From the NCBI GenBank assembly GCA_014155875.1, contig JACEFZ010004172.1, positions 632,001 to 696,000 of the forward strand: a DNA stretch of 64,000 nt. The letters are read 5' to 3'. A program made the translations under genes and the position numbers. Below are positions 31,657-41,716 of this stretch, piece by piece (positions within the stretch are counted from its first letter, which is position 1; each line of letters starts with the position of its first letter). A model generated the notes under the pieces. The model was not told the origin of the DNA. It worked only from the letters and a program-made list of their open reading frames with translations, and did not search any database. The stretch is from Cepaea nemoralis (lineage: Eukaryota; Mollusca; Gastropoda; Stylommatophora; Helicidae).

Positions 31657-31701
31657 GCACTATACTCGAGTTTCGCCCTCATTTGAGCTCGTCAGTAGTG
31701 C
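31657..31701 (-). ncRNA. Hammerhead ribozyme, unit 2
   Basis: Same core, stem I, stem II and cleavage site as unit 1, 402 bases further on. Predicted cut between 31663 and 31662. Confidence 0.88.
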
Positions 31702-32058
31702 ATATCCCTGACCGGATCCGGAAACAGTCCCGGATCACGCGTGTGAAGCGGGTGTGTAACCACGCGGCACACACTGGACACACCAAATTATCACAACAGA
31801 ACATCACAACACTACCCATCGTAGGCTATGCTCAAGATTGCCCAATCGCCGCGACCGACGTCCGTCAATCGATGGGACCCGAACGATCAGGACTTCTCAC
31901 TGGCAAGGAACACCAGGCCTCCTAAATCCAGTGAGCAATAATCAATTGATTATGTGGTTGTTTCGGGATTTGAAATTTAAATATTGAGCACAACCCACTA
32001 CTGGCAACGCCGATCGCATTCTGGTATGAACCTAAGGCCTATCCACGTCAATATGGAA

Positions 32059-32103
32059 GCACTATACTCGAGTTTCGCCCTCATTTGAGCTCGTCAGTAG
32101 TGC
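32059..32103 (-). ncRNA. Hammerhead ribozyme, unit 3
   Basis: Identical hammerhead motif, spaced 402 bases from unit 2. Confidence 0.88.
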
Positions 32104-32460
32104 ATATCCCTGACCGGATCCGGAAACAGTCCCGGATCACGCGTGTGAAGCGGGTGTGTAACCACGCGGCACACACTGGACACACCAAATTATCACAACA
32201 GAACATCACAACACTACCCATCGTAGGCTATGCTCAAGATTGCCCAATCGCCGCGACCGACGTCCGTCAATCGATGGGACCCGAACGATCAGGACTTCTC
32301 ACTGGCAAGGAACACCAGGCCTCCTAAATCCAGTGAGCAATAATCAATTGATTATGTGGTTGTTTCGGGATTTGAAATTTAAATATTGAGCACAACCCAC
32401 TACTGGCAACGCCGATCGCATTCTGGTATGAACCTAAGGCCTATCCACGTCAATATGGAA

Positions 32461-32505
32461 GCACTATACTCGAGTTTCGCCCTCATTTGAGCTCGTCAGT
32501 AGTGC
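32461..32505 (-). ncRNA. Hammerhead ribozyme, unit 4
   Basis: Identical hammerhead motif, spaced 402 bases from unit 3. Confidence 0.88.
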
Positions 32506-32862
32506 ATATCCCTGACCGGATCCGGAAACAGTCCCGGATCACGCGTGTGAAGCGGGTGTGTAACCACGCGGCACACACTGGACACACCAAATTATCACAA
32601 CAGAACATCACAACACTACCCATCGTAGGCTATGCTCAAGATTGCCCAATCGCCGCGACCGACGTCCGTCAATCGATGGGACCCGAACGATCAGGACTTC
32701 TCACTGGCAAGGAACACCAGGCCTCCTAAATCCAGTGAGCAATAATCAATTGATTATGTGGTTGTTTCGGGATTTGAAATTTAAATATTGAGCACAACCC
32801 ACTACTGGCAACGCCGATCGCATTCTGGTATGAACCTAAGGCCTATCCACGTCAATATGGAA

Positions 32863-32907
32863 GCACTATACTCGAGTTTCGCCCTCATTTGAGCTCGTCA
32901 GTAGTGC
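32863..32907 (-). ncRNA. Hammerhead ribozyme, unit 5
   Basis: Identical hammerhead motif, spaced 402 bases from unit 4. Confidence 0.88.
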
Positions 32908-33263
32908 ATATCCCTGACCGGATCCGGAAACAGTCCCGGATCACGCGTGTGAAGCGGGTGTGTAACCACGCGGCACACACTGGACACACCAAATTATCAC
33001 AACAGAACATCACAACACTACCCATCGTAGGCTATGCTCAAGATTGCCCAATCGCCGCGACCGACGTCCGTCAATCGATGGGACCCGAACGATCAGGACT
33101 TCTCACTGGCAGGAACACCAGGCCTCCTAAATCCAGTGAGCAATAATCAATTGATTATGTGGTTGTTTCGGGATTTGAAATTTAAATATTGAGCACAACC
33201 CACTACTGGCAACGCCGATCGCATTCTGGTATGAACCTAAGGCCTATCCACGTCAATATGGAA

Positions 33264-33308
33264 GCACTATACTCGAGTTTCGCCCTCATTTGAGCTCGTC
33301 AGTAGTGC
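33264..33308 (-). ncRNA. Hammerhead ribozyme, unit 6
   Basis: Identical hammerhead motif, spaced 401 bases from unit 5. The following partial unit ends before its hammerhead. Confidence 0.88.
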
Positions 33309-33664
33309 ATATCCCTGACCGGATCCGGAAACAGTCCCGGATCACGCATGTGAAGCGGGTGTGTAACCACGCAGCACACACTGGACACACCAAATTATCA
33401 CAACAGAACATCACAACACTACCCATCGTAGGCTATGCTCAAGATTGCCCAATCGCTGCGACCGACGTCCGTCAATCGATGGGACCCGAACGATCAGGAC
33501 TTCTCACTGGCAGGAACACCAGGCCTCCTAAATCCAGTGAGCAATAATCAATTGATTATGTGGTTGTTTCGGGATTTGAAATTTAAATATTGAGCACAAC
33601 CCACTACTGGCAATGCCGATCGCAATCTGGTATGAACCTAAGGCCTATCCACGTCAATATGGTT

Positions 33665-34526
33665 TGTTATTAATTCTTTCCCTAGGAGTTTCTGAATAAT
33701 TTATTCCCGGCATTTCTACTCTATCTGTTGCTAATATGCTATTAATATCATGTTCGACTTTGGCTATTACACATCCTCTGTACAATTTAATTTCTCTACC
33801 TGTGTTGTTAATAATCATTATTGGAAAAGTTAAGTTTTTATCTAATGTCATTATCCCCTCTGGGACCTCTAAACCAGGCTCATCAATCACCTCCCTTTGT
33901 AATTCTGTTATTCTAACTGTATGTCCTACCAAATAATACGGATTTCTTTTCACTTTCGCCTGTATCAGATTAACCGTTTGTGGTTTTAAAGTCGTAGACA
34001 TTTTAACTCTAACCAGTGCTGATATGTGCATGTCCTCTTCTAAATCTACATACACATCCTTGAATTTTAATTTGTGCAGATCAAAAAAAAGTCTTACACC
34101 GTTTTTTATTAAGAAATCCCTACCTATAAGTACGTTCCTATTTAACTCCTTCACTACATGAAAAAGATGTCTTACGTTTATCTCTCCTAATTTGAGATTT
34201 ATTATTGTTTGCCCAACTACTTGTAAATTTTGTCCTGTAACAGAGTGTAGATTGTTATGACTCCTGAATATTTTGCAATTTCTCATTATTTTGTATAGAA
34301 AACTTTCTTTGATTACACTAACCTGAGCTCCCGAATCAATTAATGTACAAATTCTATACTTGCCTATCTCTATTATGCATGAACTGGGGTCCGTTTTATT
34401 TACTAAAAATTGTTTTATTTCACCCAGTTGAGAGCACTTTCTACTCGTCCTCCTATACTTGTCATTAAAATATTCTTTAAATCTTGGGACCTTATTATCT
34501 TCCCTCCTACCGCAGGTCCTATTCAA
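33665..34526 (-). CDS. Inner Gypsy protease region
   Basis: Seen: a retropepsin core CTLIDSGAQVSVIKESF, followed by NVLIGRDFLIKNGVRL, the ILG.DFL.....-like box. The remainder is a linker toward RT. The frame overlaps the end of gag by a few bases in the -1 frame, as is common where pol is made by frameshifting, though I see no convincing slippery heptamer. It is cut by the hammerhead array at the left edge; the residues on both sides are in the same frame. Confidence 0.85.
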
Positions 34527-35412
34527 TAGGTGGGACGCCGGTTTTCCTGCGTTCTTGGCCTTGTAAAGCTTCTGTGTCTGTCTTCAAAATTCCTATTTGA
34601 TCTGTTATTGACATTTGTATTTTGTATATTCGGCTGAGCACGCCTGTTATCACAGAACCTAAGAACGTGTCCGTGTTGGCCACAACCCCAACAGACTATA
34701 TTTGTATTACCTACTGTTTCTCTTATAGGATTTCTCATTTGTCTTCTTTCATAATCATTTTCATTGCCTTCCTGCAACGTCTGTATTCCTCTTTCTCTAT
34801 TCCATCTGAACCTTGTTTGTCCTATTTCCATGGGCTCTTCAATCCTGTCTTCTCGACTAGTTCCTATTTCTCGTCCTACCCTCAATCTAAATCTTCTTCT
34901 CAAATTCTCCTCCTGTACAGCTATATCTACAGCTTGTGATAACCTCTCAGGGTTTTCTCTCATCAATTTAAATTTAAGTCCATCTGACTTTATACCATCT
35001 ACAAAAATCCCGACCAACATCCGTTCTACTTCCTCCCCTCGTACGTTCTGTCCCAGGAATGCTTCCTCAGCTAGGTTGATCAATCTATCACTAAACAATT
35101 GTACAGTTTCCCCAGTGTTTTGCTTGGATTGTCTTAACACTAAAACGCATGTTGGGGGTCCGTGATTTCAGCATACTTATGGGCTAAATCATCCTTGAAC
35201 TGCTCCCATGTCTCATCCACCCTAGCTTCTAATTTTCTTCGAATATGATCAGAAACCGGTTCTGTCGTGGCCTGATAAGCAATTTTCATTTTTTCTTCAT
35301 CTGATGCTGCCACCAAGAATGCATGTTTTTCTATCGAAGTTATCCACTTCTTAAAGTCCTTCGCCTGTCCACTAAACTTAACAATCTCTGTTGCCATTCC
35401 TTGTTGTTTCAT
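34523..35412 (-). pseudogene. Inner Gypsy gag
   Basis: Seen: from 35412, FSGQAKDFKKWITSIEKHAF and WEQFKDDLAHKYAE-type capsid segments. A one-base loss near 35147 changes frame, then TVQLFSDRLINLAEEAF, and a zinc knuckle CWGCGQHGHVLRFC near 34700. Known: capsid plus CCHC knuckle is standard gag, which packages element RNA. The single frame lesion falls in a T-run. Confidence 0.85.
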
Positions 35413-36613
35413 GACTGTTGAGTCTACCTATTGCCGTGCCTACTTCAGTCAAAACTTGTGCTAATGAACCCTGTTCTTCTGCCATCTTGAAATATGCTGA
35501 AATATCAATTCATATAAGCAAACTCACAGTTATAACAATTTAGTTAATAAATATCACTAGATATATGATCGTATTTAAATTACATAAAAAAACGTAAGCA
35601 ACTGTTTTTTCCTCTTGTAAATATTGAATGTTTGAATTAATCAATCAATTGTATCTAACAGTCAAAAGTCTCATATTGGTTAAACCTTAATTAATTACCG
35701 TTAGATATATCGTCCCTTGATCCAACAGGAAAGTAAATTCACGTACGTCAGCTGAGAACTATGTTTGCCAAGTGTAGGCTTCACGTATAAAACAAGCTAC
35801 TCCATCACTTGAAGCTGCTTATATTTCTCCAAACGACGACAATTTCTGGTAGTTACATCATTCCCCGGACATCTCAGGCTTCTCTAGCGCGAGGAGTGCT
35901 TCCACTTTCACCCATGGTTGGGCACACCAGACTTGCGCCTTCTGTTCACCCTAAACAGGGCTCTTCTGGACGACTTGAAAACAGCTCTAGCTTGATGAAG
36001 CGACTTAATTAGGTCTCCTCTTCAGCAGGCCGGCAACTATTATGCCCACCCGCGTCCAAAGAGACCAAAGCAACCAAATCGCATTCTTTCTGACATCTCG
36101 ATGTAATTTCAAGTTGGTTGTGGCTGTCTTAATTTTGAGATTTAAAAAAAATTTCATCTTGGGCAGTTCTAGTAGGTAAGTGACCTTCAAACAAGCAAGG
36201 TCAATGAACGGCTGTAATAATGGCAGGTTAAAATTCACAGCATTTTGATGACAATCAGGTTATTTCAGGTGGTTATGATGAGAAACAGCCCATTATACTG
36301 ACAACCAGGTTACAATGATGGCTCCATCCAGTAATCTTAATACGTATGGCTTCAATCAACTAGCCCGAAAAATGCTTCATGTTGATTCTATTTTAAGTTG
36401 AAACTTTCAAGAAAAGTGGTCCGGTCTGGATCTTTTGAGTCAAAAAATTTAGTAACAGTTTATTTACACATACCTTCTTGTCGCAGCAAGCTGATAAAAA
36501 ATTTCCCATGAAAGTTCTCTGCTGTGTTATGTTGTTCTTCAGTACTTCTCGTTATGTGTCCACGACATCCAAGTTCAAAATCGAAATCCTGGTGTGCGGC
36601 GCCAAATCTGTAC
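35413..36613 (-). other. Inner Gypsy 5' leader with primer-binding site
   Basis: About 1.2 kb without ORF motifs. Nine bases inside the 5' LTR, on the minus strand, TGGCGCCGCACACC (about 36605-36592) starts with TGG and can pair with a tRNA 3' end, fitting a primer-binding site; the tRNA identity is not decided. Confidence 0.6.
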
Positions 36614-36877
36614 TGTTATAGTACAGGTACAGGGACGATTCTAAAACGAGTCCCGATGGTATTTTCAAAAAGGGTTTATTGAACATAATAAGCCGAAGAA
36701 TATTACACAAATTACATGGTATGATTTTCACTTCTCCAGACCTTGGCTGTAACTAACCTCCCCAAAAACCCTACGTCACGGCTTGAGCATCCTTAGTAAC
36801 GTTCTTATAGGATGCTCAACCGTGCCTAAACTTTGCACATCAAACCTATTAACAGAGATGGTACTCACTCTGTTACA
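36614..36877 (-). repeat. Inner Gypsy 5' LTR
   Basis: 264 bases matching 25132-25392. It begins at 36877 with TGTAACAGAGTG on the minus strand and ends in CTATAACA. TSD CTAA follows at 36878-36881. Confidence 0.93.
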
Positions 36878-36881
36878 CTAA

Positions 36882-38127
36882 CATGCCCTGTCCCGCCACA
36901 ATTGAAGCAAATAATGTCCTTCTTCCTATTATTTGTTGGCCCACTGGCTTGTTGCACGTCACACTGTGCTGCCTTGTGTCTCCAGCTCCCACAATTCCAA
37001 CATCCGGCATAACTATTTGGCCGTCTCTGAAAATTCCCCCTTTTGTATGGGTACCGTCCTGCTCTGCCAAAATAGTTGCCACGGGAACCATTGTCTTTAG
37101 GTTCTTGTTCCTCATATCTTTGTGTTAAATCTACACTTTTTGATCTTGGTCTAATAACTGGATTCTGGTCCTGTTTCGTATACGCTGCACAGACTATTTC
37201 CTCATCAATTTGTCTGCCTATCGAACTATTGGGATGTGCAGTCATGTAATTTTGCCCTAACTGAGACATTTTGTCTATGTCCTTTGGTTTACGCTCTTCA
37301 AAGAAAGCCACTAAATTAGTATTGCACGATGATAACACCTTGTCTCTAAGCATTAAATCCACTAATTTGTTAAAATCTTTTCCTACCTCTGCCAGCTCCA
37401 TCCACTTATTAAATGTGTTCTTCACTGTATTTACAAAATCTGTAAAATCCTGATTTGTCTCTGGCACTAATTGTCTAAACTTTGTTCTGTATCCATGCTC
37501 AGTTAGTTGGAACTTTGTAAGCAAGCATTGACGCAGAATCGTATAATTATTTCTTTCTTCTACAGGTAAATTAAACATAGTATCTAGGGCCTTTCCCGTT
37601 AGAAACTCACTTAGTCTAATAGCATACTGTTCTTCTGGGATGCCTGAAACTTTCGCTGATGCCTCGAATCTCCCCAAATAAGCTTTAAGACTGTCGCGGT
37701 CCGTAAAATATGGCAGTTTCAATCATTGTTATGACTGTGAAGGTCTTCTGTTTTCCTCACTTTGACCCTTAGATAGGTCTAGTTTTCTCAGTGCAATTTC
37801 TGTTTCCATTTGACATTTGAGCTTCTCTTTCTCAATTTCCACCGCATTTGTTTGTTTTAACTTTTCAAGTTCTAGTTGCATTAAATTGAACTTTGTCTCT
37901 TTCTGTTCCTGTAGACGCTTGGCTTCAGCTACCTTTTCTTCCTGTAGGCGTTTTGCCTCTCGTTCATTATGCCTCTCCTCTCTTTCCCAGTGTTGAACTT
38001 CTTTCAATTTTGCTTCTGCAAACTCCTGTAACTCTTTACCCTTCAGGCCTAACCGTTCACCTGCTTCAATATATTCCATTAAAGTAGGCATCTTGTACTT
38101 GTGGACCCGTTGCTGTCTGTCAGCCAA
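36882..38127 (-). pseudogene. Outer Gypsy gag
   Basis: Seen: from 38127 an N-terminal segment MPTLMEYIEAGERLGLKG and a highly charged helical, coiled-coil-like stretch (EREAKRLQEEKVAEAKRLQE). After two in-frame stops near 37725 and 37731 comes a SCAN/capsid-like domain (LPYFTDRDSLKAYLGRFEA, FLTGKALDTMF). Then two zinc knuckles follow: CWNCGSWRHKAAQC complete and CFNCGGTGH cut by the inner LTR element. Known: this gag layout is common in Gypsy elements of animals. The nonsense codons make it inactive. Confidence 0.85.
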
Positions 38128-40171
38128 TTATAAATGAAAGACTCTGCTACTAGTCTTTGTGTGCCCTCCCTAAGTACACCTCCACTCCCTGTGTACGTAA
38201 ATTGTAGTGCTAAAATATCACCCTGTACTCACCCAGTCACTCTACAAGCACTAGGTAGTGAGGGGGGAATATTAACTATACTCCCTCGTATATATATATC
38301 AAATAACTGTAGAACAATTCCTGGAAATAGTTTTAAACATACATATAAATACACAAATGAATGATCCACACTAAGTGCCAACTATTAGACGCTAGACGCA
38401 TAGGCTGGTGAAACGCAGACGGATGATTACATAGAAATAAAAACTACTGACATAAACATGCCCATGAAAGACCATACCGTGCGCATAATATAAACTGACA
38501 GATACCATCTAGATAGAAGCTGTATTAACATAAGAATTACAACAATACCATATATCCAAAGAAATCAAATATCATATGTAACAGTAAAGAGAAAACAGTA
38601 AAAAGAACAAATATAAAATGAATAATGTACATAGATCTGACGATAGACACTTGGACACCGTGTATAAATTCAAGACGACCCAATGCTCAATAGCACAAAA
38701 CAAACTGACTCGTCAGCTGCCTCTCAACAACATACAATGTGTACCTAGACAATTTATCTTTGCTTTGTCTCCCATACATCGCGAAACAATGCAAAAATAT
38801 CCTACTTATTACGACCACTGGACCACATACAAATAATTACGTAACGCACAACAACAATACTTAGGACGATGAGAGCAAGAGAAACAAAAAAAAGTAGCCG
38901 ACAACAATGTGATGGTGAAATCTCATAAAAGTCCTTATTTTGTTTTCAATAGTCTCCGAAACTCGCCTAGAAATGTCTGTCAGTTATTGTTTTGAAAAGA
39001 TTACAACGTTAGCTTCCCACAATGAATTAGTGTTCTGATGCGTTTTGGGGAGACGAAAATACCTTTAAAGTCAATGAATGTTTAACTGTGTAGTCGCTGT
39101 CGCTTTGAAGTGATGGTATGGCTTCACTGTTGCCGAAAAGGTTAAACCAACGAACGGCAGTAAAATTATCCAGCGCTTTAAATCCGTTTTGCAAGTCTTT
39201 TTTGGTAGAGAAATGCGCTCATACTTGCGAAGACGGCACCTGAATGACTGTTGTGGCTTGTTTCCCGATGATGACACACACACAAAGACGTTAAACGTAA
39301 ATCCTAGTTTCCGTACAAAAACAACGTGTTATTCTCAATGGAAATTTTTCCGTCAAATTCCCTGGTTCTCTGCCTTGGCGCACAAGGTCATCTCAGTTAG
39401 TACCTCAGTGTACTACAATCTTCACTGACTGATAGAAATTTTCCTTTATCACCAAATACACGCACTTTCCTACCACCGACCTCTAGTAACTTTCCGTTGT
39501 CCACGGCCTCGAAATGAACCCACCGGTAGTCTCTGTTTCTCTTTATTACAATAATCCGTGTAGAAACTTTTACTTTTCTGTGGAGCAACGATTGTCACCT
39601 TTGTGTGTTCCCCACACTTTACTCCTATAACTCCCCTCCTCCTGGCGAGCTTTTAACCATGAATTACCCTCGTAACTCCCGTCGTATTCTCTGCGCGGAA
39701 CTCTTGACCTGTCTGTCAACTGACATCAACTGTGGAAACTTTTCCGTCCCACACAAACACTCACTGTTCTCAAGTTTACCTGAACTCGCAGAAATCTCAT
39801 GTCCAAAATAATTCGCCCGCTGTCCGCCAGACGATTCTCTCAGCAGAGCACCCCTGTCCATGTACAGTGCGTAACCCCCCACTGTCCCCTTTCCCCCTCC
39901 GGGTGGGCAATGGTTTTACCTGTGGTGGCTTTCTCGTGAAATAGCTTTGGTTTGGAATACTGTCTTCGTCGTCCCGTGACAGTGGTGATACACGTATCCT
40001 CCCTTGAACTGTCTGCGTTAATTTATCTGACACACACCCAGTCTGACCGTTGTCTACTCACTTCCACAGGGTTGAACTTGGAAAACCATGTTGATACACT
40101 TACGACCTGATTCATACTGATGTAAATCCATATACCGAATTATTTTATTGACGAGCCCGCACTTCCTCGTC
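38128..40171 (-). other. Outer Gypsy long 5' leader
   Basis: About 2 kb between gag and the 5' LTR without recognised coding motifs. Immediately inside the LTR the minus-strand sequence (GACGAGGAAGTGCGGGCTC) does not start with TGG, so no ordinary tRNA primer-binding site is evident. Some of this may be inserted DNA whose edges I cannot see. Confidence 0.4.
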
Positions 40172-40917
40172 TGTCACAAAGTAAATGATGACAGAGTGAC
40201 AGATAGAGTGGCTATGGTTGTGTCTAGGGTATGTCCTTGTAAATGTGATGTTGAACAACAGATTAACCAAGATGCATCACCACCAAACACCAGTCAATGA
40301 ACAAGCGTTAATTTGCGCACATAATATTCCTTTAATTCTGAATTAACACAGACACATGTAACATATAAATCCAGGAACAATAATTCTCTAAGAATATATC
40401 TCCATCCCAATGGAACACTTCGAATAACACTGCCTCTCAAGGCCTACTAACTCTCGTCCCACACGACATGTATACTAGCCTCTCTCTAGGCCCGACTCAA
40501 ACCCACTCTGGGTCTCAAATTCCAGTCACTATCCCTGGAACCCACAGTGCGGAGTCTCTTCCTAACTCTGTCATGATTTTCCACTTTCTCCGACCACGAC
40601 CTCCTCCTAGTCCGGTCTCAACTCAACTCCCCTTCAGCTCGGAGTCCAAACATCAACTGATCCCCGTCAATCTTTGTCCCTGTCTTTTAAACCATTCTAT
40701 CCCCCACAATGCCTCACACACAACACACAACCTCACTGCTCCAACTGTCTGCCTCACCATTATTTTAGCCAGCTGACTTCTTCTCAGCTCCACCTTTCAA
40801 TTACTGTCTTCTCATTTTCGCCCTCTGGGGGACTTACTATCCGCCCTATTTTATCTCGTGAACTGTTTATATTGTACGGCCACTCACCTTAATGCCAATG
40901 ACCCCAGGCATGTGTCA
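40172..40917 (-). repeat. Outer Gypsy 5' LTR
   Basis: 746 bases matching 22847-23596. The right edge at 40917 is followed by the TSD TACAC (40918-40922), after which the family A LINE resumes. Confidence 0.92.
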
Positions 40918-40922
40918 TACAC

Positions 40923-41716
40923 CCAGACAAAACATCATTTGTGTGGTACTCCCTGGATACCCGGATTGTGAAGGCAGATGTCCCAAGTATTATATTGAAT
41001 GGATGTCCTCTTAGTAGAGAGAGTAAATTGAAGTACTTGAGTATGACCTTTGACAGGTGTATGTCTTTTATGGATAATGTGGGGGAATTGATGGTGAAGG
41101 CTGGTAGTGGACTAAATGCATTGAGGGCAATTTCAGCCGGATTGTGAAGGCAGATGTCCCAAGTATTATATTGAATGGATGTCCTCTTAGTAGAGAGAGT
41201 AAATTGAAGTACTTGAGTATGACCTTTGACAGGTGTATGTCTTTTATGGATAATGTGGGGGAATTGATGGTGAAGGCTGGTAGTGGACTAAATGCATTGA
41301 GGGCAATTTCAGCGACCGGGTTAGAGCAGAAGATGCTTTACAGACTTTTTAAGCAGTTAATATCATCTGTCATTGAGTATGATTTGGGACTGCTGACAGT
41401 ATCAAAGGTTGGTGCGCATACAAATTGCGGCCATGCAGGTGATCCTGATGTGCACAAAGGACACACCAATTATATGCATGAGGCATATCCTGGCGCTACC
41501 AACAATGGTGGATAGGCATAGGTTCCTTCAAGCCAAATAATACCTGAGAGTTGCTGCAGATAGGGATCATCCCCCTGAATGAAGCCATGGATATGGTCAA
41601 GACAAGGCGGGTCCTTGATGACAAGGCAGAAATATCTATACGTCGGGTATGTGATCTACAGGCCATCAGTCATGGAAAAGAGTGGGTTGAAGTACCGGAA
41701 GACAAGAAAGACATTT
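40923..41716 (+). pseudogene. LINE family A reverse transcriptase, right part of the split copy
   Basis: Seen: PDKTSFVWYSLDTRIVKAD continues the frame left at 22841, then LKYLSMTFDRCMSF and KMLYRLFKQLISSVIEY. From about 41551 a linker AMDMVKTRRVLDDK and CDLQAISHGKEWVEV follows. The region 40961-41136 is duplicated in tandem at 41137-41312, with a frame break at the junction. The copy stops near 41716, where family E DNA begins. Known: thumb/connection part of LINE ORF2 before RNase H. Confidence 0.82.
40961..41312 (+). repeat. Exact 176-bp tandem duplication
   Basis: Two adjacent copies, 40961-41136 and 41137-41312, of the same 176-base piece of family A RT, apparently identical. It looks like a recent local duplication or an assembly artefact. 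Confidence 0.85.

Larger units (their letters stand above)
31133..33675 (-). mobile_element. Retrozyme-like tandem array of six 402-bp units with hammerhead ribozymes
   Basis: Seen: near-identical 402-base units (one of 401) start at 31144, 31546, 31948, 32350, 32752 and 33154, with a partial seventh to 33662. The 11-bp TGTTATTAATT flanks the array at 31133-31143 and 33665-33675. Each full unit carries a minus-strand hammerhead ribozyme. The minus-strand 5' end of the array lies 8 bases downstream of the predicted cleavage site. Known: retrozymes are small non-autonomous retroelements made of tandem hammerhead-containing repeats, copied through circular RNAs. The ~80-codon plus-strand frames in the units are repeat by-products. 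Confidence 0.88.
25132..36877 (-). mobile_element. Inner Gypsy-type LTR retrotransposon (11.7 kb with inserts)
   Basis: Seen: LTRs at 25132-25392 and 36614-36877, TG...CA, nearly identical, with the 4-bp TSD CTAA at 25128-25131 and 36878-36881. The minus strand carries gag, protease, RT, RNase H and integrase. It is interrupted by a hammerhead array (31144-33662) and a LINE piece (27287-27831). Known: integrase after RNase H is the Gypsy order. It sits inside a gag zinc knuckle of the outer Gypsy. Few LTR differences suggest a relatively recent insertion, but several frame lesions are present. Confidence 0.93.
22847..40917 (-). mobile_element. Outer Gypsy-type LTR retrotransposon (18.1 kb with inserts)
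   Basis: Seen: terminal repeats at 22847-23596 and 40172-40917, nearly identical, starting TG and ending CA, with the 5-bp TSD TACAC on both sides. Orientation is minus: gag lies at 38127-36882 and protease/integrase remnants at 25127-23970. A second LTR element (25132-36877) splits the coding region. Without it this element is about 6.3 kb. Known: gag with SCAN-like and zinc-knuckle parts followed by a D-S-G protease is Gypsy (Metaviridae) organisation. RT and RNase H are missing, and gag has nonsense codons, so it is inactive. Confidence 0.9.

Noticed and set aside
31281..33547. Six repeated plus-strand ORFs of ~80 codons (MSSSVVHIP...) as a tandem gene family
   Set aside because: They follow from the 402-bp repeat period; the strand with function is the minus strand with the hammerhead, and there are no conserved protein features.
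31144..33662. CRISPR-like or satellite array
   Set aside because: Units are directly adjacent with no spacers, are bounded by a TSD, and carry hammerheads, so a retrozyme fits better than CRISPR or centromeric satellite.
34500..34560. Programmed -1 frameshift site between gag and protease
   Set aside because: The frames do overlap by -1, but no heptamer of the X-XXY-YYZ type was found in the overlap.
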